Below, in pieces: positions 1 to 5,548 of a stretch of 6,898 bases of DNA. How positions within the stretch are numbered: the first letter of the stretch is position 1; every line of letters starts with the position of its first letter. The position numbers and the translations under genes are program-made. The notes beneath the pieces were generated by a model. That model saw only the letters and a list, made by a program, of their open reading frames with translations, did not search any database and was not told the origin of the DNA. The DNA comes from Planctomycetota bacterium (GTDB lineage Bacteria; Planctomycetota; Phycisphaerae; WQYP01; JAJZKY01), in the NCBI GenBank assembly GCA_021803885.1, contig JAJZKY010000239.1:1-6898 (forward strand), given 5' to 3'.

Positions 1-759
1 CTCTTCATCCGGGATGAATGCCGACAAGGCGTTCAGGGTAGTCGTCTTACCAGACCCTGTTCCTCCCGACACCACGATAGAAATTTTCGCACGGACACAG
101 GCCTGGAGGAACTCGGCCATCGGCAGAGACACCGTGTTCATCCGCACCAGGTGGGCCATGGTGAAAGGGTCTTTCGAGAACTTGCGGATGGTAACGGTGT
201 CGCCCGACACGGCGACGGGCCGGATGACGGCGTTCAGTCGGGATCCGTCCGGCAGACGCGAGTCCACCATCGGGCTCGACTCATCGAGGCGACGCCCGGT
301 CGGTGCCAGCATCTTCTCCACGACATTGCGGAGATGCTGCTCGTCACGGAACGTGATGGGCGTGAGCTCCACCTTGCCGAACCGCTCCACAAACACCTTG
401 TCCGGTCCATTCACCATCACCTCGGTGATCTCCGGGTCATCGAGGAGCGGTTGAATGGGCCCGAATCCCTTGATTTCATCGGTGAGGACATTGACCAGGT
501 TGTCGCGTTCGATGAGTGATATGCCGCGCTCCTCAGCCATCAGGCTCACTAGTTGAGCCTTCAGCTGATCGCGGTCAAGGTTTTCCAAGTTGCTGTCGCG
601 CTCGAGCAGCGATCGTTGCACACGAGCCTTAAGCTCCAAGAACTCTTCAGAGAAATAGGAGGCCCGGTGGGCGGCCTGCCCTCTTTCTCCACCACGGACT
701 TGGGTCGGCTCGTCGTCAGTGGCCTCGATTGGCCGGGCCAGTCTAGCTCTTAGCGACAC
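1..759 (-). CDS. cpaF: CpaF/TadA pilus-assembly ATPase, C-terminal part beyond window
   Basis: This is the type II/IV secretion-family motor ATPase of the Tad pilus, a cytoplasmic hexamer that powers Flp pilin assembly. The window holds the first 253 codons and the frame is still open at base 1. Residues 1-33 are a variable charged leader. Residues about 34-130 form the helical N-terminal domain, with a typical ISLIERDNLVNVLTDEIKGF-like stretch at 80-99 and PLLDDPEITEVMVNGPDKVF at about 103-122. Residues about 134-230 are the CpaF core, including GRRLDESSPMVDSRLPDGSR at 155-174 and TIRKF at 190-194. The Walker A GGTGSGKT is at 232-239 with K238. Walker B, the Asp and His boxes lie outside. 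The start is a GTG at 759-757, chosen because AAGGGAGG sits 8 bases upstream; the internal ATG at 540 would cut into the conserved domain. It overlaps the end of cpaE by 17 bp, so translational coupling is likely. Confidence 0.96.
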   Translation of the reverse strand, partial: MSLRARLARPIEATDDEPTQVRGGERGQAAHRASYFSEEFLELKARVQRSLLERDSNLENLDRDQLKAQLVSLMAEERGISLIERDNLVNVLTDEIKGFGPIQPLLDDPEITEVMVNGPDKVFVERFGKVELTPITFRDEQHLRNVVEKMLAPTGRRLDESSPMVDSRLPDGSRLNAVIRPVAVSGDTVTIRKFSKDPFTMAHLVRMNTVSLPMAEFLQACVRAKISIVVSGGTGSGKTTTLNALSAFIPDEE

Positions 760-1954
760 GCGGAGGGCCTCCCTTAGAGCGAGACACGATCTTATCGATC
801 AGTGAACGGCGCTGAACGACGGTCTTGTCCTTCGTGGACCGGCGGGGACCGTCGACTTCCTCGACTAACTGCCGGGCAATGTTGCGAATCCCCTGGGCTA
901 GGGGAGCGGCTGGCTGGAACAGCATCAAGGGTTGCCCCTGATTGGCAGCCCGGACCGCCCACGTCCAGTCACTGGGCAGCTCCCCGTAAAGGGTCACCCC
1001 AAGAACCGACGCGACATCCGTGCTGGCGAGAGTGGACTGGGTGCCGGCACGGTTCATCACCAGGCGAATCTTCTCCCGCGAGTAGTTGAGTCCGCCGGCA
1101 AACAGGTCGAGGGCCTGCTTTACCGATCGTACAGTCACCACTTCCGGCGTCGCCACGGTCAGAACCTGATCGGCCAGGTCCAGGGCGGCCACGTTAACTT
1201 CACTGAAGCCCGGCGCCGTGTCTACTACGACAAACGGATAGTTGTCCTTCAAGATACTCAAGATGTTCAGCACGACGTTCGGCTGGATGTCCTCAGCATA
1301 TTGAGGACCATCCGGGGCCGCCAGCACTCTCACCGTACTGGACGAAAGGGGTGTCATGGCACGGTCCACCGTGACTTCATCGATGATCGGGACGTGCGCC
1401 AGATCGTGAATACTGCTGGCCGATTGTTCCCCCAAAAGTGCCGTCACGTCGCCAAACTGCAGGTCCAGGTCCACGAGCGCCACGGGCCCCCTGATGATCT
1501 GCGCGAGCGATATGGCCAAATTGACGGCCAGGGTGGTCTTCCCAACGCCACCTTTTGACGAGAAGATCGTCAGGAGCCGCCCTGTTTTGTACTCCTGGGT
1601 GATACGCACGGCATGGCGCGTCATCGCCCCGCGGAGAAGCTTTGCCATCTGGTCAACATCGACCAGGTCACGAGCGTGAACCGCAAGAGCCCGCCGAGCC
1701 GTTTCAAAGTTGTCGCCGCGGCCTATCAAAATGATGGGATACGAAACTTGGCCCATCTGCTGTAACAACGACAGATTCTCCTGGAGAATCTCGTCGTCCA
1801 GGATCATCAATCCAGGCGTATCAGCCGAACAGTCCACCAAGGCCTGGCGCATATTGGTCTGGTTGCCGAGCATGAACGCGCCGTCCACATTGTTGGCAAT
1901 GCTGACGATTTCATCGCGGAGCTCGGGCCGGGCCACAATGTAGACCGAAAACAC
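743..1954 (-). CDS. cpaE: CpaE/TadZ MinD-like ATPase of the Tad pilus
   Basis: This is a 403-residue ParA/MinD-superfamily ATPase that, in characterised Tad systems, places the pilus machine in the cell. Residues 1-about 115 resemble a receiver domain that has degenerated: the acceptor-like ILDD is at 51-54, but the conserved Thr and Lys positions are not recognisable. The ATPase domain follows. The deviant Walker A KGGVGKT is at 134-140 (signature K134, K139). The switch-like DLDLQFGD is at 162-169, and Walker B VVVDTAP at 242-248. A basic tail (RRSTKDK, RSKGG) closes the protein. The start is a GTG at 1954-1952, preceded by GGGGGGAGGG about 6 bases away. The gap to cpaB is only 21 bp. Length and domain order match the CpaE family. 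The related FleN/MinD family is less likely given the neighbours and the receiver-like N-terminus. Confidence 0.95.
   Translation of the reverse strand: MFSVYIVARPELRDEIVSIANNVDGAFMLGNQTNMRQALVDCSADTPGLMILDDEILQENLSLLQQMGQVSYPIILIGRGDNFETARRALAVHARDLVDVDQMAKLLRGAMTRHAVRITQEYKTGRLLTIFSSKGGVGKTTLAVNLAISLAQIIRGPVALVDLDLQFGDVTALLGEQSASSIHDLAHVPIIDEVTVDRAMTPLSSSTVRVLAAPDGPQYAEDIQPNVVLNILSILKDNYPFVVVDTAPGFSEVNVAALDLADQVLTVATPEVVTVRSVKQALDLFAGGLNYSREKIRLVMNRAGTQSTLASTDVASVLGVTLYGELPSDWTWAVRAANQGQPLMLFQPAAPLAQGIRNIARQLVEEVDGPRRSTKDKTVVQRRSLIDKIVSRSKGGPPRVAKS
768..775 (-). promoter_or_regulatory. Ribosome binding site fixing the GTG start of cpaF
   Basis: AAGGGAGG on the minus strand lies inside the last codons of cpaE, 8 bases before the GTG at 759. 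It decides this start over any downstream ATG and suits coupled translation of the two ATPases. Confidence 0.75.
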
Positions 1955-1975
1955 TCAGTTCCCTCCCCCCTTATC

Positions 1976-2692
1976 TTACTTAGGTGCGGCCGGGAACTTG
2001 GGTCCGTAGGCAGGTATCGTGCCCAAGTTTTCGTGCGGACGCTCCAGCACAGCGGTCAAGGTCGAGTGCGCAGTCGCGTAGATCAAAGCCTCCGCCTGCG
2101 GGGGCGTGGCCGCGAGAATCAGCTGCTCCGCAGAGCCTGGCGTGTTGGGTGACCCCAAAGACCCGTTCACCGCCAAAACGTTAACATGCTCCAGGAAAAC
2201 CTGGGTTGCCCCGGTACTCCCACTGCCTCCCGTGCCGCCCGCCAGACTGGTGAAAAGCGTTATGAGGTCTCCAGGGGCAATGACCCCGTCCACTTCCGCC
2301 TGTGCGGACAGTGACAGATCGTATGCGACGTCACCCTTGGGTAGCCGGGCCTTTATCTGGTCAGACGATGCCGGAGCAAATACATCGCTGGCCACGAGCA
2401 CCTGTCCAGGAGCCAAGGCCTCTGTGGACCACTCGCCTGCGAGGCTGCCCGTGAATGCCCCCGGCGGCACGAGTGAGACCGGATAGGACTTCCGGACCAA
2501 GTCTGTCCCCAATATTTGTGTATCCGGGGGAATAGCCTTCGCCACCACCATCACCGGCACGGTCTGCGCGTTTTGGACGGCCTGTTGGGGCCGGAGCGCC
2601 AAGACGCGCAGTGTGGCGTACACCGCTATGGCGAGCGCCAGCACCCCAATCACGAGCCATCGATTGATCTTCCACCAAGATTGGAGGACCAA
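1976..2692 (-). CDS. cpaB: CpaB/RcpC pilus assembly protein with SAF domain
   Basis: A 238-residue protein of the CpaB/RcpC family, an accessory factor needed for Flp pilus assembly. A short cytoplasmic start (MVLQSWWKINR) is followed by one membrane segment at about 12-33. A SAF domain spans about 44-106, with VPVMVVAKAIPPDTQI at 45-60 and ALAPGQVLVASDVF at 92-105. The RcpC core follows, with ARLPKGDVAYDLSL at about 115-128 and VDGVIAPGDLITLF at 134-147. After a Gly/Ser-rich linker (151-161) come VFLEHVNVLAVNG (165-177) and a terminal LILAATPPQAEALIYAT region (191-207). In diderms the family is periplasmic and partners the secretin; no secretin is seen here, so a cell-wall-side role is inferred. 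The start is TTG at 2692-2690, picked because a perfect AAAGGAGGT lies 7 bases upstream. The gap of 66 bp from tadE is larger than other gaps in the operon. Confidence 0.92.
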   Translation of the reverse strand: MVLQSWWKINRWLVIGVLALAIAVYATLRVLALRPQQAVQNAQTVPVMVVAKAIPPDTQILGTDLVRKSYPVSLVPPGAFTGSLAGEWSTEALAPGQVLVASDVFAPASSDQIKARLPKGDVAYDLSLSAQAEVDGVIAPGDLITLFTSLAGGTGGSGSTGATQVFLEHVNVLAVNGSLGSPNTPGSAEQLILAATPPQAEALIYATAHSTLTAVLERPHENLGTIPAYGPKFPAAPK

Positions 2693-2698
2693 TCACGC

Positions 2699-2707
2699 AC
2701 CTCCTTT
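2699..2707 (-). promoter_or_regulatory. Ribosome binding site fixing the TTG start of cpaB
   Basis: AAAGGAGGT, fully complementary to the usual 16S rRNA tail, ends 7 bases before TTG 2692-2690. A GTG overlaps the site itself but is in another frame, so TTG is the supported start. Confidence 0.8.
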
Positions 2708-2758
2708 TGAAACTAATACCACTATATAGCAAAAGCGAATCGGGCCCGCCAGTAGTGT

Positions 2759-3262
2759 TTAGGTCTTGCACCAACTCGGCACCGTACCGGGAACCGTCAT
2801 CGGCGCCGAATTTTCCACCATCATCGTCGTAGCCTGCGTGATGGTGTAGTTGGTTCCGAGTCCAGGAAGATAGATGGGGGACGACACCGGGTTCACGATC
2901 TGGACGGTCAGGTACCCACCCTCGGTGTACTGTTCGGTCGTGGTGCCGCAGGAATCCGTCTGAGCAGGGCCATTAATCGTACAGGTTGCTGGTCCGGGAA
3001 ACGTAAAGTTCACGGTCGGATTCGTGCCAGGCATCAGATACAAGATGTCCCCAAACATCTGGCACGGCGATGCCCCGATAACCCCGTACCGGACCGCCGC
3101 GCGAGCCGCATTTGCCACATTGAGCGTGCGAAACAACGCCAGGCCGTACCCGACGATGGCCAGCAGGAGAAGAAGCAAGAGGGGCACGACTAAGGCGAAT
3201 TCCACCAAAGCCTGCCCCTCTCGCCCGGCGCTATCCCGCCGAGTTAACGGTTGCCGCGACAT
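2759..3262 (-). CDS. tadE: TadE-like minor pseudopilin
   Basis: A 167-residue TadE-family pseudopilin, expected to be processed by the prepilin peptidase and incorporated with Flp. The 16-residue leader ends REG, followed by QALVEF; cleavage after G16 gives Glu at +5 (E21), the type IV pilin rule. The TadE hydrophobic helix runs about 19-44 (LVEFALVVPLLLLLLLAIVG), followed by the family-typical NVANAARAAVRYGV (48-61). The exported C-terminal part has four cysteines (67, 94, 105, 165), which could form disulfides. The start ATG at 3262-3260 lies inside flp copy 2, giving a 32-bp overlap. A TGA lies two codons upstream in frame, and no other start codon occurs before the cleavage site, so this is the only start that keeps the processing signal. 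No Shine-Dalgarno site is visible, so translation is probably coupled to the pilin. A separate TadF/TadG is not seen. Confidence 0.9.
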   Translation of the reverse strand: MSRQPLTRRDSAGREGQALVEFALVVPLLLLLLLAIVGYGLALFRTLNVANAARAAVRYGVIGASPCQMFGDILYLMPGTNPTVNFTFPGPATCTINGPAQTDSCGTTTEQYTEGGYLTVQIVNPVSSPIYLPGLGTNYTITQATTMMVENSAPMTVPGTVPSWCKT

Positions 3263-3437
3263 TGTTCAGGGTGTTCTGGGCAGCGCCACCGAGGAAGTGC
3301 AGGCCGACGATCGCCGCGATGGCCACGAGAGCAATAATAAGAGCGTATTCAACCAAGGCCTGGCCATCCCGCTCTTCTACGCGCTCGATCACCCAACGCT
3401 GGATGCGCGCCGCCAACTCCGACACGATCTGGGTCAT
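3231..3437 (-). CDS. flp: Flp/Fap major prepilin, copy 2 in transcription order
   Basis: A 68-residue Flp-family prepilin, the fibre subunit of the Tad pilus. The 25-residue amphipathic, charged leader ends ERDG. Cleavage after G25 would expose QALVEYALIIALVAIAAIVG, with Glu at +5 and Tyr at +6, the Flp signature. The mature protein of 43 residues is a hydrophobic helix followed by the tail LHFLGGAAQNTLNNVAATVN and SAG. The ATG at 3437 is preceded by AGGAGG with a 7-base gap. It lies 50 bp after the first prepilin gene, and its last 32 bases also encode the start of tadE. The mature sequence is identical to copy 1, while the leader matches at only 10 of 25 positions. The abundant mature subunit could therefore come from either gene. 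Confidence 0.96.
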   Translation of the reverse strand: MTQIVSELAARIQRWVIERVEERDGQALVEYALIIALVAIAAIVGLHFLGGAAQNTLNNVAATVNSAG

Positions 3438-3444
3438 ATCTCTA

Positions 3445-3450
3445 CCTCCT
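3445..3450 (-). promoter_or_regulatory. Ribosome binding site of flp copy 2
   Basis: AGGAGG followed by a 7-base spacer to ATG 3437. It is the best-placed site among the two pilins and implies strong initiation. Confidence 0.75.
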
Positions 3451-3487
3451 ATTGATCGACTGCGCCTGGACCGTGCTCGTGGGGCGT

Positions 3488-3694
3488 TTAGCCCGCCGAG
3501 TTTACCGTCGCGGCGACGTTGTTCAGGGTGTTCTGAGCAGCACCACCGAGGAAGTGCAGACCAACGATCGCCGCGATGGCGACGAGGGCGATAATGAGGG
3601 CGTACTCAACGAGTGCCTGGCCCTCCCGCTCGCTTACATGGTCTAGGACCCATCGACGAGCCAACTCAACCCACTGAGAAACTGCGCTCACCAT
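3488..3694 (-). CDS. flp: Flp/Fap major prepilin, copy 1 in transcription order
   Basis: First gene of the visible pilus operon: a 68-residue Flp prepilin. The leader (25 residues, starting MVSAVSQWVELARRW) ends EREG; cleavage after G25 yields a 43-residue mature pilin with Glu at +5 and Tyr at +6. The mature part matches copy 2 residue for residue, yet 18 of its 43 codons differ, all synonymously. AGGAGG lies 10 bases before the ATG, a longer spacing than copy 2 has. No terminator-like hairpin is apparent in the 50 bp between the two pilin genes, so both are probably co-transcribed with tadE and the rest. A promoter is expected upstream between 3700 and about 4000. Confidence 0.96.
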   Translation of the reverse strand: MVSAVSQWVELARRWVLDHVSEREGQALVEYALIIALVAIAAIVGLHFLGGAAQNTLNNVAATVNSAG

Positions 3695-3704
3695 TCCTTA
3701 GTAG

Positions 3705-3710
3705 CCTCCT
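3705..3710 (-). promoter_or_regulatory. Ribosome binding site of flp copy 1
   Basis: AGGAGG, 10 bases before ATG 3694. The spacing is slightly long; an AAGGA directly abuts the ATG but is too close to serve. Confidence 0.6.
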
Positions 3711-3793
3711 AAAATGCTAGGTGGAACCCGCAACACTTCGAGCCGCCGGGAAACGTAGGCTGCTGCAGTTTCCGTCGGGATTGTTCGACACGT

Positions 3794-3820
3794 TAAGGGA
3801 ATTCCCTCTAAGGGACCCTC
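3794..3820. promoter_or_regulatory. Tandem TAAGGGA palindromic boxes upstream of the pilus operon
   Basis: TAAGGGAATTCCCTC (3794-3808) is followed directly by TAAGGGACCCTC (3809-3820). Each copy is itself symmetric: AGGGAATTCCCT is a perfect 12-bp palindrome and AGGGACCCT a 9-base one. The pair lies 100-126 bp before the first pilin start, so an operator or 5' leader structure is plausible. No factor is identified. Confidence 0.4.
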
Positions 3821-3935
3821 CACGATTTATTCCACGACCCGATTCGACTGCGGGACCAATCGTACGTGGCCTTAGGCCGCAAATCCAGTCCTTGTTTGCA
3901 TAAATTTGCTCCGTAGAGATAGTTTGAGACGGGGT

Positions 3936-3966
3936 ATGATACGGACATTTAGCCACAAACTGTCGA
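3936..3966 (-). promoter_or_regulatory. Weak candidate promoter for the pilus operon
   Basis: On the minus strand TCGACA (3966-3961) and TATCAT (3941-3936) each match the sigma-70/sigma-A consensus at five of six bases. The 19-base spacer is longer than usual. It would place the start about 235 bases before the first pilin, leaving a long leader that contains the tandem palindromic boxes. This is a tentative call. Confidence 0.2.
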
Positions 3967-4080
3967 ATTCGGGATTCCCTCCGGGTCCCAGTAACAGGAA
4001 ATCCCTACAGGAACCCTGGTCGTGAGGGCCGCCGCTATCCGTCGCCTAATCGGGCACGGGGATGATGGGTCGAAGAACCA

Positions 4081-4167
4081 TCGACGTGGTTGCCGCCCCA
4101 ACATGCTTCTTGAGCCGAGGCAGGCGACGAAACACACCAGGAGCTGCAGGCTAGGCGACCACGTCGA
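4081..4167. repeat. Long-range inverted repeat, 14-bp arms
   Basis: TCGACGTGGTTGCC (4081-4094) is complementary to GGCGACCACGTCGA (4154-4167) at 13 of 14 positions, the exception forming a G-U pair in RNA. The loop is 59 bases. GTCGCCTA at 4041-4048 can compete for the right arm through TAGGCGAC (4152-4159). The right arm also runs into a perfect palindrome, ACGTCGACGT, at 4161-4170. Confidence 0.5.
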
Positions 4168-4406
4168 CGTTGCCCGGCGCTTCCCGTTGCAAAGGGGCGA
4201 GGCGGCCACGCATTCCGTACGATCACTCCGTCGGATCGTGAGCCTCTCGCTAATGATCTGCTTGGAGAACCGGCAGGCTCCTCCTGAGATCTACCCGTCC
4301 GCCCGTTCGAGACCTCGCGTGGCGGCAGATGCCTCTCGACCATCATGTATATGAGCGCTCACCGTGTGCGATACTTCGCATCTCGAACCCGCGGCGATTT
4401 AATTGA

Positions 4407-4422
4407 CGACTCCTGCCAGGAG
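4407..4422 (+). repeat. Short structured repeat, copy 1
   Basis: CGACTCCTGCCAGGAG, matching 4889-4904 at 15 of 16 bases. The inner CTCCTG-C-CAGGAG is self-complementary. GGGTCG follows 12 bases later and could pair with the initial CGACTC through one G-U pair. Confidence 0.4.
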
Positions 4423-4888
4423 GCGGTCAGCGCTGGGTCGCGCATTCTATAGATAGGAAGAGTCATTCTCGACCGAGAGTGACCGGCTAGGTAAGCCGTT
4501 CCGCACGAGCACATATCGGCACGTTCTCAAAAGTGGGCTCAGCGCCCGCCCCCACGGAGGCCGTTCCGGACCACGCCGTGAGAAAGAGAATCGGGGCATC
4601 TCCCGCCTCGCAGGCGTCGTTCCTGCGCGTAGCGCCAAGAACATCTATCTCTAAACGGAATCCGAGACCGTAAATGGTGGCCCGCACGATTACGGCCCGC
4701 GCCCCTGGTGGTCGTTGTATTAAAGTCGCTGACGAGATACCGACACCAGCCCATCTGAACTGTCCGCTTTAGCCCCTGCCACCGGCAATATCTGGACACT
4801 GCAAGCACGGTCACCGGTCCGCCATAACGTCCCGCCGTCGAGTGACCCAGAATGGCGCACACGCTCCACCGTGTCTTTCGCCCATAAC

Positions 4889-4904
4889 CGACTCCTGCCG
4901 GGAG
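4889..4904 (+). repeat. Short structured repeat, copy 2
   Basis: CGACTCCTGCCGGGAG, differing from copy 1 by one base. GGGTCG follows 10 bases later, so the potential closing stem is kept although the sequence between is different. Confidence 0.4.
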
Positions 4905-5311
4905 AAGCCGCAAGGGGTCGTTCTCGAACCTGCGTGGAGGTGCCGATTGTCCGGCCGCACCAAACTCCGGCAATCCCTGGTGTCCTGAGAAAGCCAGTGC
5001 GTCGGCAATACTCACGGCGCCCCTGTCCCAGAGTGTTCATGGCGTGATGACCTGGCGAAACGCCGTAACCCACGGAGCCATGGCCGCTCGTTCTCGACCC
5101 AGGCATCGGGTGCATCCACGGGCGTTCCATCACCATCACCGTCACCCGCGATGTCGCCCCGAAAAAGTACGGCCGCAGCGCGAGTTCCAATGGGCCGGGC
5201 GCTCCGACAAGTCCACATCTCTCCGTCGCCTTAGAAATAGACAACGGATGCCTCTCCCATCGAACTCCAGCTATATCGCCCCGAAAACAGCCCGGGGGTT
5301 TGGGATCGGAG

Positions 5312-5352
5312 GCGGTCCGGCGCTTGAGATCTTCCGGACCGCGTCGTACGAC
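5312..5352. repeat. Perfect 9-bp inverted repeat next to a 10-bp palindrome
   Basis: GCGGTCCGG (5312-5320) and CCGGACCGC (5334-5342) are perfect complements around a 13-base loop. They are followed immediately by the perfect palindrome GTCGTACGAC (5343-5352). There is no T-run on either side, so it does not look like an intrinsic terminator. Confidence 0.5.
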
Positions 5353-5412
5353 ACGCACCTAAATGCGAACAAGCCGTCGACCAAATTCATTCCTGTTCGC
5401 GAGCCGGCGCTG

Positions 5413-5441
5413 TGAGACAAACCTGAGACTTAACCTGAGAG
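5413..5441 (+). promoter_or_regulatory. Triple TGAGAC/G direct-repeat box before the surface-protein gene
   Basis: TGAGAC at 5413-5418 and 5424-5429 and TGAGAG at 5436-5441 are spaced 11 and 12 bases apart, about one helical turn. An exact CTTAACCT octamer lies at 5429-5436 and a shorter CAAACCT at 5418-5424. Helix-phased direct repeats are the usual binding pattern of OmpR/PhoB-family regulators, and CTTAACCT with 3-base spacers is the cyanobacterial Pho-box pattern. Assignment to a regulator is inference. The box lies about 110 bp before the start codon. Confidence 0.4.
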
Positions 5442-5497
5442 GGAAATCGGACTGTGCACACGCCGAGACCCTTGTAACATCTGCACCAGCATTACGC

Positions 5498-5509
5498 ATC
5501 GGGCCCGAT
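5498..5509. promoter_or_regulatory. 12-bp perfect palindrome in the 5' leader
   Basis: ATCGGGCCCGAT is a perfect palindrome 39 bases before the ATG at 5549, between a weak TAACAT (5475-5480) and the ribosome binding site. It could be an operator; nothing in the sequence identifies a binder. Confidence 0.3.
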
Positions 5510-5548
5510 TTTGGGTCCGGCGGGTAGGAGAGGGGAGTCGAGGTCACC

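Larger units (their letters stand above)
4381..5099 (+). repeat. Four dispersed copies of TCTCGAMCC
   Basis: TCTCGAACC at 4381 and 4922 and TCTCGACC at 4467 and 5092 (the last extended to TCTCGACCC) recur on the plus strand, three of them preceded by T. A related TCTCGAAC occurs on the minus strand near 4310. All lie inside the non-coding gap. No known family is recognised. Confidence 0.4.
3695..5548. other. Long divergent intergenic region without a supported gene
   Basis: About 1.85 kb between the leftward pilus operon and the rightward surface-protein gene. Open frames occur on both strands, the longest being 5358-4720 minus (212 codons) and 5015-4539 minus (158 codons). None has a good ribosome binding site, a recognisable motif or ordinary protein composition: they are rich in Arg, Trp and Cys and overlap each other. 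No tRNA, rRNA or known riboswitch motif was recognised. The region contains several palindromes, inverted repeats and recurrent short motifs, listed separately. It may hold regulatory sites, an unrecognised RNA or decayed sequence. Confidence 0.6.

Noticed and set aside
14..519. Plus-strand frames at the left edge
   Set aside because: They are antisense shadows of cpaF, whose minus-strand frame encodes a recognisable motor ATPase with an intact Walker A motif.
3717..3956. Minus-strand 79-codon frame just upstream of the pilins
   Set aside because: GTG start without a ribosome binding site. It spans the tandem palindromic boxes and ends just before the pilin ribosome binding site, so it reads as leader sequence.
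4539..5015. Minus-strand open frame of 158 codons
   Set aside because: GTG start with only a poor upstream purine stretch. The product is rich in Arg, Cys and Trp with no recognisable fold, and it overlaps the 212-codon frame.
5129..5148. CATCAC-type tandem hexamers
   Set aside because: Fewer than four imperfect units; too short to call a functional repeat array, and no CRISPR-like spacing is present.
4720..5358. Minus-strand open frame of 212 codons in the long gap
   Set aside because: It starts at a GTG with no ribosome binding site, shows no domain or motif, has an atypical residue mix, and overlaps other long frames on both strands.
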